DNA from: Thiobacillus sp.
GTDB lineage: Bacteria > Pseudomonadota > Gammaproteobacteria > Burkholderiales > Thiobacillaceae
Direction: 5' to 3'
Length of the DNA stretch: 64,000 bases
Assembly: GCA_030679915.1 (NCBI GenBank)
Contig: JAUXRY010000034.1
Location: 62,001-126,000, forward strand
Numbering within the stretch: the first letter of the stretch is position 1; the number at the start of each line of letters is the position of its first letter. A program made the position numbers and the translations under genes. The notes under the pieces are model-generated. The model saw nothing but the letters and a program-made list of their open reading frames with translations, had not been told where the DNA came from and did not search any database. Positions 54,785-62,691 of this stretch are shown one piece after another.

Positions 54785-55243
54785 TTAGGGCTTCAGATAC
54801 ACATATCCTTCTTTGGACTGCATGCGGCCGATTTCGGCTACGCCTGAAGGGACGATGCTGGCTTCGGGCAGAACGGTTTTGGGATCGATCTTGCGGCTTA
54901 CCAACGTGTTGTTGCAGACCCGGAAATCAACGCCTTTGGCTTTCAGGGCCTGGACGGTCGGTTCATACGTGTTGCCGTTTTTGTCAGCAGCGCCCTGAAG
55001 CAGGAAATCAATACCCTTGCTGTGCGTCACAATCACGATTTTTGCGTCGGGGCTGGCGCTGAGGTGGTTTTGCACATTGCGCATTGCGGCTGTAGCGTTT
55101 TCACTGTCGTTGACGTGATAAACCACTTTTTCTTCTGCGGAAGCCGACGGGCCTGCAGCTTCAGCCAGCGGGCCGGCGCTAGCCATCGGGGCAACGGACA
55201 GCATCAGAGCTGCAAGAATGGGGGTCAGTGTGCGTGTCATCAT
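54785..55243 (-). CDS. Secreted DsrE-fold protein, divergent from the ECF sigma gene
   Basis: This 152-residue protein has a signal peptide (PMASAG at 19-24) and a DsrE domain: KVVYHVNDSENATAAMRNVQNHL, KIVIVTHSKGIDFLLQGA, and Cys110 in FRVCNNTL, ending GVAEIGRMQSKEGYVYLKP. The same layout is seen in the periplasmic half of the anti-sigma protein at 56007, including the Cys. The gene has a candidate ECF promoter at 55303-55328, so it may be a target of the neighbouring sigma factor. It starts with two ATG codons; AGGAGAC precedes them. Confidence 0.82.
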   Translation of the reverse strand: MMTRTLTPILAALMLSVAPMASAGPLAEAAGPSASAEEKVVYHVNDSENATAAMRNVQNHLSASPDAKIVIVTHSKGIDFLLQGAADKNGNTYEPTVQALKAKGVDFRVCNNTLVSRKIDPKTVLPEASIVPSGVAEIGRMQSKEGYVYLKP

Positions 55244-55302
55244 TATAAGTCTCCTGTAGATAGTGAATTAAATGGGCTTTCTCCAAAAGCCTCTATTGAT
55301 AG

Positions 55303-55328
55303 GACGCAGGGAGTGGCATGCTTATTCC
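55303..55328 (-). promoter_or_regulatory. Candidate ECF-type promoter of the DsrE gene
   Basis: On the - strand, GGAATAA (55328-55322) and CGTC (55306-55303) are spaced by 15 bases, about 60 bases before the DsrE start at 55243. The identical motif and spacing occur in the opposite direction before the sigma gene. GGAA-type -35 and CGTC -10 elements are common for ECF sigma factors. Confidence 0.65.
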
Positions 55329-55421
55329 ATATCCAGAACTTTATTTCTATGGAGTAATGAGAGTCGCTCCCACGTCGCACCAACAGGATCATGGTAACGC
55401 TTTCAAGTCCTTCATATAGAT

Positions 55422-55447
55422 GGAATAAATAGACTAGAACCCACGTC
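55422..55447 (+). promoter_or_regulatory. Candidate ECF-type promoter of the sigma gene
   Basis: GGAATAA (55422-55428), 15 bases, then CGTC (55444-55447), identical to the motif before the divergent DsrE gene. It ends only eight bases before ATG 55456. A transcript from it would be nearly leaderless or would use a later start codon, for example ATG 55480 or 55489. Confidence 0.65.
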
Positions 55448-55455
55448 AAACCGTC

Positions 55456-56010
55456 ATGACCATTATTACACGATTATTAATGGGCCCTATGCGCCCCAGT
55501 ATTGAGGCTCAGCGCCCTGTGCTGTATCGCATCGCCTACTCCTGGTGTCACGATCCGACACTCTCCGATGATCTGGTGCAGGAAACACTATCCAAAGCCT
55601 GGGTTCGTCGTGCGCAACTGCGCGAACCGGCAGCACTCAAGGCCTGGATGGTGGCCATCATGAATCATTGCTGGCTCGACCATTTGCGCAGCAGGCATGA
55701 TTTTGATGATGTGGATGATTTGCAGGACATCCTTGAATCCACGGTGGCTTCCCCTGAGGCGTGCTGTCATCGTGAACAGGTGGTCGCGTGTGTGCGTGCT
55801 GCCGTGGAACGCCTGCCGCAGGGGCAGCGCCAAGTGCTGACCCTGGTCGACCTGGAAGAGTTTAGCTACGCAGAGGTGGCAGGCATTCTGGATATCCCGG
55901 TGGGTACAGTCATGAGCCGATTGTCGCGTGCGCGCGCCAGCCTTAAAACCACGCTGGATGCAGCGGTAGCACATTCTTTAACCAAGCCGTTGCTTAGGAG
56001 GGTGAAATGA
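55456..56010 (+). CDS. ECF RNA polymerase sigma factor
   Basis: This 184-residue protein has sigma region 2 (AQRPVLYRIAYSWCHDPTLSDDLVQET, then WMVAIMNHCWLDHLRSRHDF) and region 4 with a helix-turn-helix (VDLEEFSYAEVAGILDIPVGTVMSRLSRARASLK). There is no region 1 or 3, as in ECF factors. It is followed, with a four-base overlap, by a membrane protein that looks like its anti-sigma factor. It probably drives its own promoter and the divergent DsrE gene through GGAATAA-N15-CGTC sites. Confidence 0.9.
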   Translation: MTIITRLLMGPMRPSIEAQRPVLYRIAYSWCHDPTLSDDLVQETLSKAWVRRAQLREPAALKAWMVAIMNHCWLDHLRSRHDFDDVDDLQDILESTVASPEACCHREQVVACVRAAVERLPQGQRQVLTLVDLEEFSYAEVAGILDIPVGTVMSRLSRARASLKTTLDAAVAHSLTKPLLRRVK

Positions 56011-56762
56011 AATCCTTTGTTTCGGATGAATCACTGCATGCGTTTATCGATGGTGAATTCGATGTGGCCGAGAGTGAGTCGCTCATTGCTCAAATGCGCC
56101 ATGACCCGGAGTTGGCACAACGAGTGGGGGCTTTGCGTGATTTGCAGAGTATGGTCCGGTTAGCCTATGCAGATCCGCCTGTTACCCGAGGTTGGGTAGG
56201 GAATGTCGCGCCGCGTCGGAAATTCATGCGGCATTGCGCTTTTGGCTGCCTCATCTTGCTTGCGGGATTAAGCGGTGGATGGCTATTGCATAGCCTGGAA
56301 CGACAAGCTGTGACCGAGTCGTCCCCCTTTTTACCTACCCATTCTGCTGCTATTGAAGCAAAAGGCTTCCAGACTGCAAGTCTGGTTCGCAAGGCTGACC
56401 CCGATAAAGTGTTATTTCACCTAGACAGCGCTTCACCCAAGAAAATGAAAGATGTACTCGATCAGGCCGAGGCGCTTCTGGATCAGGCTGAGCGACAGGG
56501 TCGCGCAATGCAGCTCGAAATCCTCACCAACAACCATGGACTCGAATTGTTGCGAGCAGGGGTCAGCCCATATTCCGAGCGTATTGCCCGGATGAAGAAA
56601 CGCCACCTTACGCTGCAGTTTGTTGCGTGCAACCAGGCTATTGCCCGGTTTAATAGTGAGGGGAAGAAAGTGGTGTTATTGCCTGCCGCAACGACAGCCC
56701 CCACAGCGATCAGTGAAATTGTGACGCGCCTTCAGCAGGGTTGGACTTATGTTCGCGTTTAA
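56007..56762 (+). CDS. Membrane anti-sigma factor fused to a periplasmic DsrE-like domain
   Basis: This 251-residue protein has a cytoplasmic N-terminus (residues 1-75) that begins DESLHAFIDGEFD, like anti-sigma domains but without the HxxxCxxC zinc motif. One membrane helix follows (76-96), then a periplasmic domain (about 133-251) that parallels DsrE proteins: KVLFHLDSASPKKMKDVL, LEILTNNHGLELLRAG, Cys208 in LQFVACNQAI, and an ending LQQGWTYVRV comparable to MQSKEGYVYLKP of the divergent DsrE gene. It overlaps the sigma gene by four bases and the thioredoxin-like gene by 14. Inference: it senses a thiol or sulfur signal outside and releases the sigma factor. Confidence 0.75.
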   Translation: MKSFVSDESLHAFIDGEFDVAESESLIAQMRHDPELAQRVGALRDLQSMVRLAYADPPVTRGWVGNVAPRRKFMRHCAFGCLILLAGLSGGWLLHSLERQAVTESSPFLPTHSAAIEAKGFQTASLVRKADPDKVLFHLDSASPKKMKDVLDQAEALLDQAERQGRAMQLEILTNNHGLELLRAGVSPYSERIARMKKRHLTLQFVACNQAIARFNSEGKKVVLLPAATTAPTAISEIVTRLQQGWTYVRV

Positions 56763-58554
56763 GTGCTGGAGAGCAGCTAGCTATGTGCTGCTGCTTTCTT
56801 GCCTGACTGGCGCCGCATGGTCGGCGGCGCCAGTCAATCAATTGGTAAATCACCCTTCGCCCTATCTTGCTTTGCACGGAAGCGACCCGGTGGCGTGGCA
56901 GGAATGGAATGCCGATACATTGGCTCGTGCGCGTCGCGAAAACAAACTGTTATTCGTCTCGATGGGGTACTTCGCTTGTCATTGGTGTCACGTGATGCAG
57001 CGTGAAAGCTATAAAAACAAGCAGATTGCCGTCATCCTTAACCGTGATTTCATCCCCATCAAGGTCGACCGTGAGCTCAACAGTGGCCTAGACGATGCGC
57101 TGCAAAATTTTTCAGCGCGTCTGACGGGCGCGTCGGGTTGGCCTTTGAATGCGTTTGTCACGCCAGAAGGCCTCCCTGCCTATGTCATCTTGTATGCGCC
57201 GCCAGACGATTTCCGCAAGTTGCTGACACAACTTTCAGGCCGCTGGGTATCGGATAAAGCAGGCATTCGGCGCCTGGCGATGCAGGCGATACTGCCGCCC
57301 GCTCAACAGCCCGTTGGCGCACCCCTGACTGCAGCGCGCACCGCCCGCGCCTGGCAGCAATTTATGGCGGGTATCTGGCAAGAAGCCGATACGCAGCAAG
57401 GCGGCTTTGGGCAGGTCAGCAAGTTTCCCATGGCCCCCCAGCTGAGTGCCTTGCTCGAACGACAAGCGCAGCAGCCAGATGCAAAGCTGTCCGAGTTTTT
57501 GCGGTTGACGTTCGATCAAATGGCCGCGCGGGGCCTGCGTGATCATGTTGGGGGGGGCTTTTTTCGTTATACGGTAGACCCGGGCTGGGATACGCCTCAC
57601 TTTGAAAAAATGCTCTACGACAATGCACATCTGGTCACACTTTACTTGCGTGCAGCGACAGTATTGCGCCTGCCACGTTATCGTGACATCGCGCGCAGCA
57701 CGCTTGCGTTCATGCAGGATGAATTGCTGGATTCCAGCGGTGGATTCTATAGCAGCACCTCGGCAGTTGATGCGGCCGGGCGCGAAGGGGCCACCTATCT
57801 CTGGGAACCAGAAGAACTGAAGCGGCGTTTGTCGCCGGAAGCTTATTCGGCAGCAAAACGGGTGTGGCGACTTGATGCGGCACGCAGTTTTGACGAAGGC
57901 TATTTGCCGGCGGAGTATTCGTCCCCAACCGCTAATGAACGTCGCTTATTAACGGATGCCGCACGGATTCTTCGCCCGATACGACATGCACGCAGCCTAC
58001 CCAAAGACACCAAAATGAATGCGGGACTGAATGGTCTGGCTTTGTCAGCGTTCAGTCAGGCTATTTCGCAGGTGGATAAAAGCTATCGGCCCCGTGCCGA
58101 TCAACTCCAGAAATTCATTCTTTCTCGGCTGGCAAGGGATGGTCGACTGATGAAAAGTATGGCGCGTGGAAAGATTCTGCCAGACGCCGAACTGGAGGAT
58201 TACGCTTATGTTGTACAGGGGCTGCTGGATCATGCCGAAGCAACCGGAAACGAACAGTCGCGTGTTCGTGCGCGAAAAATTGCGCTCACTGCTTGGCAAT
58301 TGTTTTGGAGTGAGCAGGGCTGGAAGCATGAGGCCCAGCCCTTGCTGGCAACCTTGCAGCCAGAGCCGGCACTGGCCGATGGCGCACTGTATTCGCCCTC
58401 GGACGTGCTGATCATGGCCAGTCTGCGTGTGCAGGATCCTGCGCTGAATCAAAAAGCGCTCAACGCCTTGCGCTGGCGCCTGCCGGCGATGGAACGGGAT
58501 CCTTATACTTATCCAACACGCGTTCGTGCGTTAGAACAAACGCAGCCGGACTAG
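56749..58554 (+). CDS. Secreted thioredoxin-domain (DUF255/YyaL, SSP411-like) protein
   Basis: This 601-residue protein starts 14 bases inside the previous gene. A signal peptide (SYVLLLSCLTGAAWSAAP, about residues 11-28) is followed by VNHPSPYLALHGSDPVAWQEW and a thioredoxin-like site CHWC (77-80), then the alpha-toroid domain (GGFGQVSKFPMAP, GGGFFRYTVDPGWDTPHFEKMLYDNA) of the YyaL/SPATA20 family. Length is slightly under typical (about 680). Most relatives I know lack a signal peptide, so export is unusual. A G8 run lies at 57550-57557. Its operon position ties it to the sigma/anti-sigma-DsrE genes. Confidence 0.8.
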   Translation: MFAFKCWRAASYVLLLSCLTGAAWSAAPVNQLVNHPSPYLALHGSDPVAWQEWNADTLARARRENKLLFVSMGYFACHWCHVMQRESYKNKQIAVILNRDFIPIKVDRELNSGLDDALQNFSARLTGASGWPLNAFVTPEGLPAYVILYAPPDDFRKLLTQLSGRWVSDKAGIRRLAMQAILPPAQQPVGAPLTAARTARAWQQFMAGIWQEADTQQGGFGQVSKFPMAPQLSALLERQAQQPDAKLSEFLRLTFDQMAARGLRDHVGGGFFRYTVDPGWDTPHFEKMLYDNAHLVTLYLRAATVLRLPRYRDIARSTLAFMQDELLDSSGGFYSSTSAVDAAGREGATYLWEPEELKRRLSPEAYSAAKRVWRLDAARSFDEGYLPAEYSSPTANERRLLTDAARILRPIRHARSLPKDTKMNAGLNGLALSAFSQAISQVDKSYRPRADQLQKFILSRLARDGRLMKSMARGKILPDAELEDYAYVVQGLLDHAEATGNEQSRVRARKIALTAWQLFWSEQGWKHEAQPLLATLQPEPALADGALYSPSDVLIMASLRVQDPALNQKALNALRWRLPAMERDPYTYPTRVRALEQTQPD

Positions 58555-58563
58555 TCAATAACA

Positions 58564-59745
58564 TTAGGGCAATTGCGGGTCAGGCGTGAGCTGAATGGGG
58601 CGCCGATCCACCTGGATTTTTAGTTCCAGCTGTTTTTGCTTGCGCGAGACCTTGAGTTTCGCACTGGTGCCTGGGTTTAATTCGGCGATCAGGTTTAGCA
58701 GCGAGGATGAATCAACGACCGCTTTGTTGTCGACACTTAGCAGAATGTCACCTGGGCGGACACCCCCCACTTCCGCCGGGCCCCCTTTCAATACGCCCGC
58801 AATCAGCGCGCCTTCTGCACTCTTGAGACCAAAGGAGTCAGCCAGTTCGGGCGTCAGGTCCTGCACTTCGATCCCCACCCAGCCCCGCGTCACACTGCCG
58901 GTTTTGATGATTTGCTCCATCACCAGACGTGCAATGCTCACGGGGATGGCAAATCCAATGCCTTGCGAGCCACCGGTCCGTGAATAGATAGCGCTATTGA
59001 CCCCTACCAGGTTGCCGGCCGCATCGACCAGCGCACCGCCCGAATTCCCAGGATTGATGGCAGCATCGGTCTGGATAAAGTTTTCGAAAGTGTTGATGCC
59101 GAGATGGGTTCGGCCGAGTGCGCTGACAATGCCAGCCGTTACTGTCTGCCCCACACCGAAGGGATTGCCTACTGCCAGCACCCAGTCACCGACATTGAGG
59201 CTTTCGGCCTGGGCAAATGTGATGGCGGGTAGATCGTTGGCTTCGATTTTCAGGACGGCCAGATCGGTCTCCGGGTCTGCGCCTACCACGCGTGCGGGAA
59301 GCGTTCGGCCGTCGGCCAGGGCAACCTGGATTTCATCGGCCGCTACGACCACATGGTGGTTGGTCAGGATGTAACCATTCGCGCTCACAATCACGCCCGA
59401 ACCAAGATTGGAAGCCTGGCGCGGCTTGGGATCCAGTCGGTCACCAAAAAAATAGCGGAAAACCGGGTCTTCCAGCGCGGGATGAGCAGGATCACGTACT
59501 TTTTGCTGGGTGAAGATATTCACTACCGTTGGAATGACTTTTTTCGCAGAAGGGGCGAACGATTCGCTGGGCGTCAGCATGCCAGCTGACGCCTGCTGCG
59601 CCTGCTGAATCGTGAGACTTTGCACTTGTGGCTGCCAGCGCAACAGGTCGGGTTTGAATAAAGCGATGATGAACAACACACCCAAGGCCACCGTGGTGGA
59701 TTGGGCAAAAAGCAACCAGAGTTTGCGCATAGTGATTAAATTCAT
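58564..59745 (-). CDS. degS: DegS-like (Do-family) membrane-anchored serine protease
   Basis: This 393-residue protein has an N-terminal membrane anchor (about 13-30), a trypsin-like domain with His131 (ILTNHHVV), Asp161 (TDLAVLKI) and Ser235 (NPGNSGGAL), and one C-terminal PDZ domain (GWVGIEVQDLTPEL to the end). A single PDZ and uncleaved anchor fit DegS, which cuts anti-sigma factors. A TATAAT on the - strand (59779-59774) may be its -10. It converges on the sigma operon and is divergent from petABC. Confidence 0.88.
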   Translation of the reverse strand: MNLITMRKLWLLFAQSTTVALGVLFIIALFKPDLLRWQPQVQSLTIQQAQQASAGMLTPSESFAPSAKKVIPTVVNIFTQQKVRDPAHPALEDPVFRYFFGDRLDPKPRQASNLGSGVIVSANGYILTNHHVVVAADEIQVALADGRTLPARVVGADPETDLAVLKIEANDLPAITFAQAESLNVGDWVLAVGNPFGVGQTVTAGIVSALGRTHLGINTFENFIQTDAAINPGNSGGALVDAAGNLVGVNSAIYSRTGGSQGIGFAIPVSIARLVMEQIIKTGSVTRGWVGIEVQDLTPELADSFGLKSAEGALIAGVLKGGPAEVGGVRPGDILLSVDNKAVVDSSSLLNLIAELNPGTSAKLKVSRKQKQLELKIQVDRRPIQLTPDPQLP

Positions 59746-59885
59746 GGGCTTGGCGTGATTTCGCCACGCCGAGATTATAACGTGTGGCGAGGATGTGTTA
59801 CGACTTTCTGCTATTGGGCTTCCGGAGAGGGGGTCAATTTGGTTAGAATGCCGGTTTTATCGCAATACGTTCGGGTTAAGCAAAC

Positions 59886-60494
59886 ATGAGCCAGGAAGCA
59901 GATGGGCAAAAAGTGGACACACGTAAACGAAAATTCCTGATTGCGGCGACCAGCGCTGTCGGCGGGGTAGCTGCGGCAGGCGTCGCGATCCCACTGGTGA
60001 TGAGCATGATGCCGAGTGCCCGTGCCAGAGCAGCAGGTGCGCCGGTTGAGGTCGACATCAGCAAAATCGAGTCGGGCGCAATCCTCACGGTTGAGTGGCA
60101 GGGCAAGCCGGTGTGGATTGTCAACCGCTCACCAGAAATGCTGGAGCTGTTAGGCAAGCATGATGACAAACTGGGTGATCCGCAGAGCGAACAACCGCAA
60201 CAACCAGCCTATTGCAAGAATCCGACCCGCTCGATCAAGAAGGAATATTTGGTTGCGGTCGGTATTTGCACCCACCTGGGCTGTTCGCCTACCTTCCGCA
60301 AGGATATAGGCGCTGCCGATCTGGGTGGCGCAGACTGGCCAGGCGGCTTTTTCTGCCCCTGCCATGGTTCGAAATTTGACCTTGCTGCACGCGTGTACAA
60401 GAACGTGCCGGCCCCGATCAATCTGAAGATTCCGCCTCATCAATACCTCAGCGATGCCAAGTTGCTGATCGGTGTAGACGCAAAAGGAGCTTAA
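59886..60494 (+). CDS. petA: Cytochrome bc1 Rieske iron-sulfur subunit
   Basis: This 202-residue protein has a cluster-binding pair CTHLGC (128-133) and CPCH (157-160), with Cys128/His130 and Cys157/His160 as ligands. The N-terminal anchor follows DTRKRKFLIAATSAVGG; the Tat motif is KR rather than a strict RR. It carries electrons from ubiquinol to cytochrome c1 in the periplasm. It is the first of petABC. Confidence 0.95.
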   Translation: MSQEADGQKVDTRKRKFLIAATSAVGGVAAAGVAIPLVMSMMPSARARAAGAPVEVDISKIESGAILTVEWQGKPVWIVNRSPEMLELLGKHDDKLGDPQSEQPQQPAYCKNPTRSIKKEYLVAVGICTHLGCSPTFRKDIGAADLGGADWPGGFFCPCHGSKFDLAARVYKNVPAPINLKIPPHQYLSDAKLLIGVDAKGA

Positions 60495-60497
60495 TAA

Positions 60498-61733
60498 ATG
60501 TCTGCCCTGCAAAAAGTGATGGGTTGGGTCGATGACCGTTTCCCGCTCACCGCCACCTATAAGGCGCATCTGTCCGAGTACTACGCGCCCAAGAACTTCA
60601 ACTTCTGGTATTTCTTCGGCTCACTGGCGCTATTGTTGCTGGTGTTGCAGATTGTGACCGGCATCTTCCTCACCATGAACTACAAACCGGATGCCGAGCT
60701 GGCTTTTGCATCCGTTGAATACATCATGCGTGACGTCGAGTGGGGCTGGTTGATTCGCTACATGCACTCGACCGGCGCCTCGCTGTTCTTTGTCGTTGTC
60801 TATCTGCATATGTTCCGCGGGTTGATGTATGGCTCATATCGCAAGCCGCGCGAACTGATCTGGATTTTCGGCGTGCTGATTTATCTGGCGCTGATGGCTG
60901 AAGCCTTCCTGGGGTATTTGCTGCCCTGGGGCCAGATGTCATTCTGGGGTGCGCAGGTGATCGTTAACCTGTTTGCGGCCGTGCCGTTCATTGGTGAAGA
61001 CCTGTCGATCTGGATTCGCGGTGACTTCGTGATTTCGGACGCCACGCTGAATCGTTTCTTCGCCTTCCACGTAATCGCCTTGCCGCTGGTGTTGCTGGGC
61101 CTGGTGGTGGTGCACCTGGTGGCATTGCATGAAGTGGGTTCAAACAACCCGGATGGCATCGAGATCAAGAAGCATAAAGATCCGGTGACCCATATTCCGC
61201 TCGATGGCATTCCGTTCCACCCGTATTACACGGTGAAAGATATTGTCGGCGTGATTGTTTTCCTGATGGTGTTTTCGGCAATCATGTTCTTCGGTCCGGA
61301 AATGGGCGGCTATTTCCTGGAAGCGGCCAACTTCATTCCGGCCGACCCACTGAAGACGCCTGAGCACATTGCGCCATTGTGGTATTTCACGCCGTTCTAC
61401 GCGATTCTGCGTGCGGTGCCGCCCATGTTTGGTTCGCAATTCCCGGGTGTGGTGGCGATGGGCCTGTCGATTGTGTTCCTGTTCTTCCTGCCGTGGCTGG
61501 ATCGCAGCAAGGTCAAGTCGATCCGTTATCGTGGCCCGATCTACAAGACCATGCTGGCGTTGTTCATAGTGTCCTTTATCGGATTGGGTTATCTTGGCTT
61601 GTTGCCGTCCACTCCGGTGGCTACGATTTTCGCGCAGGTTTTCTCAGTGATTTACTTCCTGTTTTTCCTGTTGATGCCCTGGTATACCTCGATTGAAAAA
61701 ACCAAACCGGAACCAGAAAGGGTGACTGGCTAA
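60498..61733 (+). CDS. petB: Cytochrome b of the bc1 complex
   Basis: This 411-residue membrane protein with eight or nine helices binds hemes bL and bH. Visible are WGWLIRYMHSTGASLFFVVVYLHMFRGL, with two His ligands, FLGYLLPWGQMSFWGAQVI and the Qo-site PEWY-equivalent APLWYFTPFYAILR. It follows petA by three bases and precedes petC with no gap. Confidence 0.95.
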   Translation: MSALQKVMGWVDDRFPLTATYKAHLSEYYAPKNFNFWYFFGSLALLLLVLQIVTGIFLTMNYKPDAELAFASVEYIMRDVEWGWLIRYMHSTGASLFFVVVYLHMFRGLMYGSYRKPRELIWIFGVLIYLALMAEAFLGYLLPWGQMSFWGAQVIVNLFAAVPFIGEDLSIWIRGDFVISDATLNRFFAFHVIALPLVLLGLVVVHLVALHEVGSNNPDGIEIKKHKDPVTHIPLDGIPFHPYYTVKDIVGVIVFLMVFSAIMFFGPEMGGYFLEAANFIPADPLKTPEHIAPLWYFTPFYAILRAVPPMFGSQFPGVVAMGLSIVFLFFLPWLDRSKVKSIRYRGPIYKTMLALFIVSFIGLGYLGLLPSTPVATIFAQVFSVIYFLFFLLMPWYTSIEKTKPEPERVTG

Positions 61734-62456
61734 ATGAAACGCTTGAAGAACTTTCTTTTACTGCTGGCAGCAGCCCCCATCGTCGCCTTTGCATCGACCA
61801 CCGTTCACCTGGACAGGGCGCCGGTCAATGTGGCCGATCAAGACTCGCTCCAACGCGGCGCTCGCGTGTTCGTGAACTACTGCCTTAGCTGCCACAGTGC
61901 TGCATCCATGCGCTATTCGCGTTTGCAGGACCTGGGGTTGACCGAAGAGCAGATCAAGGACAACTTGCTGTTTGCAGCGGAAAAGCCTGGTGAAACCATG
62001 AAAGTCGGCATGAGCAAAGCCGATGCTAAGGCGTGGTTTGGCGCGACCCCTCCCGACCTCAGCGTGATTGCACGTTCACGCGGAGCCGACTGGTTGTATA
62101 CCTATCTCCGCAGCTTTTACCGCGACGATTCTCGCGCCACCGGCTGGAATAACACGGTGTTTGACAAGGTCGGCATGCCGCATGTCATGTGGGATTTGCA
62201 GGGTGAGATGGCCCCGGTCTACAAAAAAGTGGATGGACACGAAGTCGTCGATCGTCTTGAACTGGTCAAACCGGGTAGCGTGACGCTTGCTGAATACGAC
62301 GCCATGGTCGGTGACCTGGTCAACTATCTGGTATGGATGGGCGAGCCCGACCAGCTCAAGCGCAAACAGCTTGGCATTATTGTTCTGGCTTTCCTGGCGT
62401 TCTTCTTTGTGGTGGCCTACTACCTGAAGAAAGAGTTCTGGAAAGATATTCACTAA
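61734..62456 (+). CDS. petC: Cytochrome c1 of the bc1 complex
   Basis: This 240-residue protein has a signal peptide, one heme c site CLSCH (50-54), a periplasmic domain including GVTPPDLS-type FGATPPDLSVIARSRG, and a C-terminal anchor helix (IIVLAFLAFFFVVAYYL) followed by KKEFWKDIH. It passes electrons from the Rieske protein to soluble cytochrome c. It ends the petABC operon, before the terminator at 62474. Confidence 0.95.
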   Translation: MKRLKNFLLLLAAAPIVAFASTTVHLDRAPVNVADQDSLQRGARVFVNYCLSCHSAASMRYSRLQDLGLTEEQIKDNLLFAAEKPGETMKVGMSKADAKAWFGATPPDLSVIARSRGADWLYTYLRSFYRDDSRATGWNNTVFDKVGMPHVMWDLQGEMAPVYKKVDGHEVVDRLELVKPGSVTLAEYDAMVGDLVNYLVWMGEPDQLKRKQLGIIVLAFLAFFFVVAYYLKKEFWKDIH

Positions 62457-62473
62457 GCCCGTTCATGCGGTTT

Positions 62474-62509
62474 AGCCAACAGCCGGACCGAGTCCGGCTG
62501 TTGGCTTTT
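62474..62509 (+). terminator. Rho-independent terminator after petABC
   Basis: A 14-base perfect stem (62474-62487 with 62493-62506) around loop CCGAG is followed by TTTTA. Confidence 0.9.
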
Positions 62510-62632
62510 ATTGATTCGGCACGAATCAGTTTGCAAGAACAGGATGCCGGCACACACTCCGAATGCTTGTAGGTGTGCTGCGTATTGGATCAATAAAGAA
62601 TTTAGCTAGGCTGTAGTTGCATGAAAATTGAA

Positions 62633-62661
62633 TTGCCTGGGTTTCCATGCACAAGTATCAA
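62633..62661 (+). promoter_or_regulatory. Possible sigma-70 promoter for sspA
   Basis: TTGCCT (62633-62638) and TATCAA (62656-62661) are spaced by 17 bases, 31 bases before the sspA start. The -10 matches only four of six consensus positions. Confidence 0.4.
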
Positions 62662-62691
62662 ACACACGTAACACCTTAGGGAGCCCCCACC

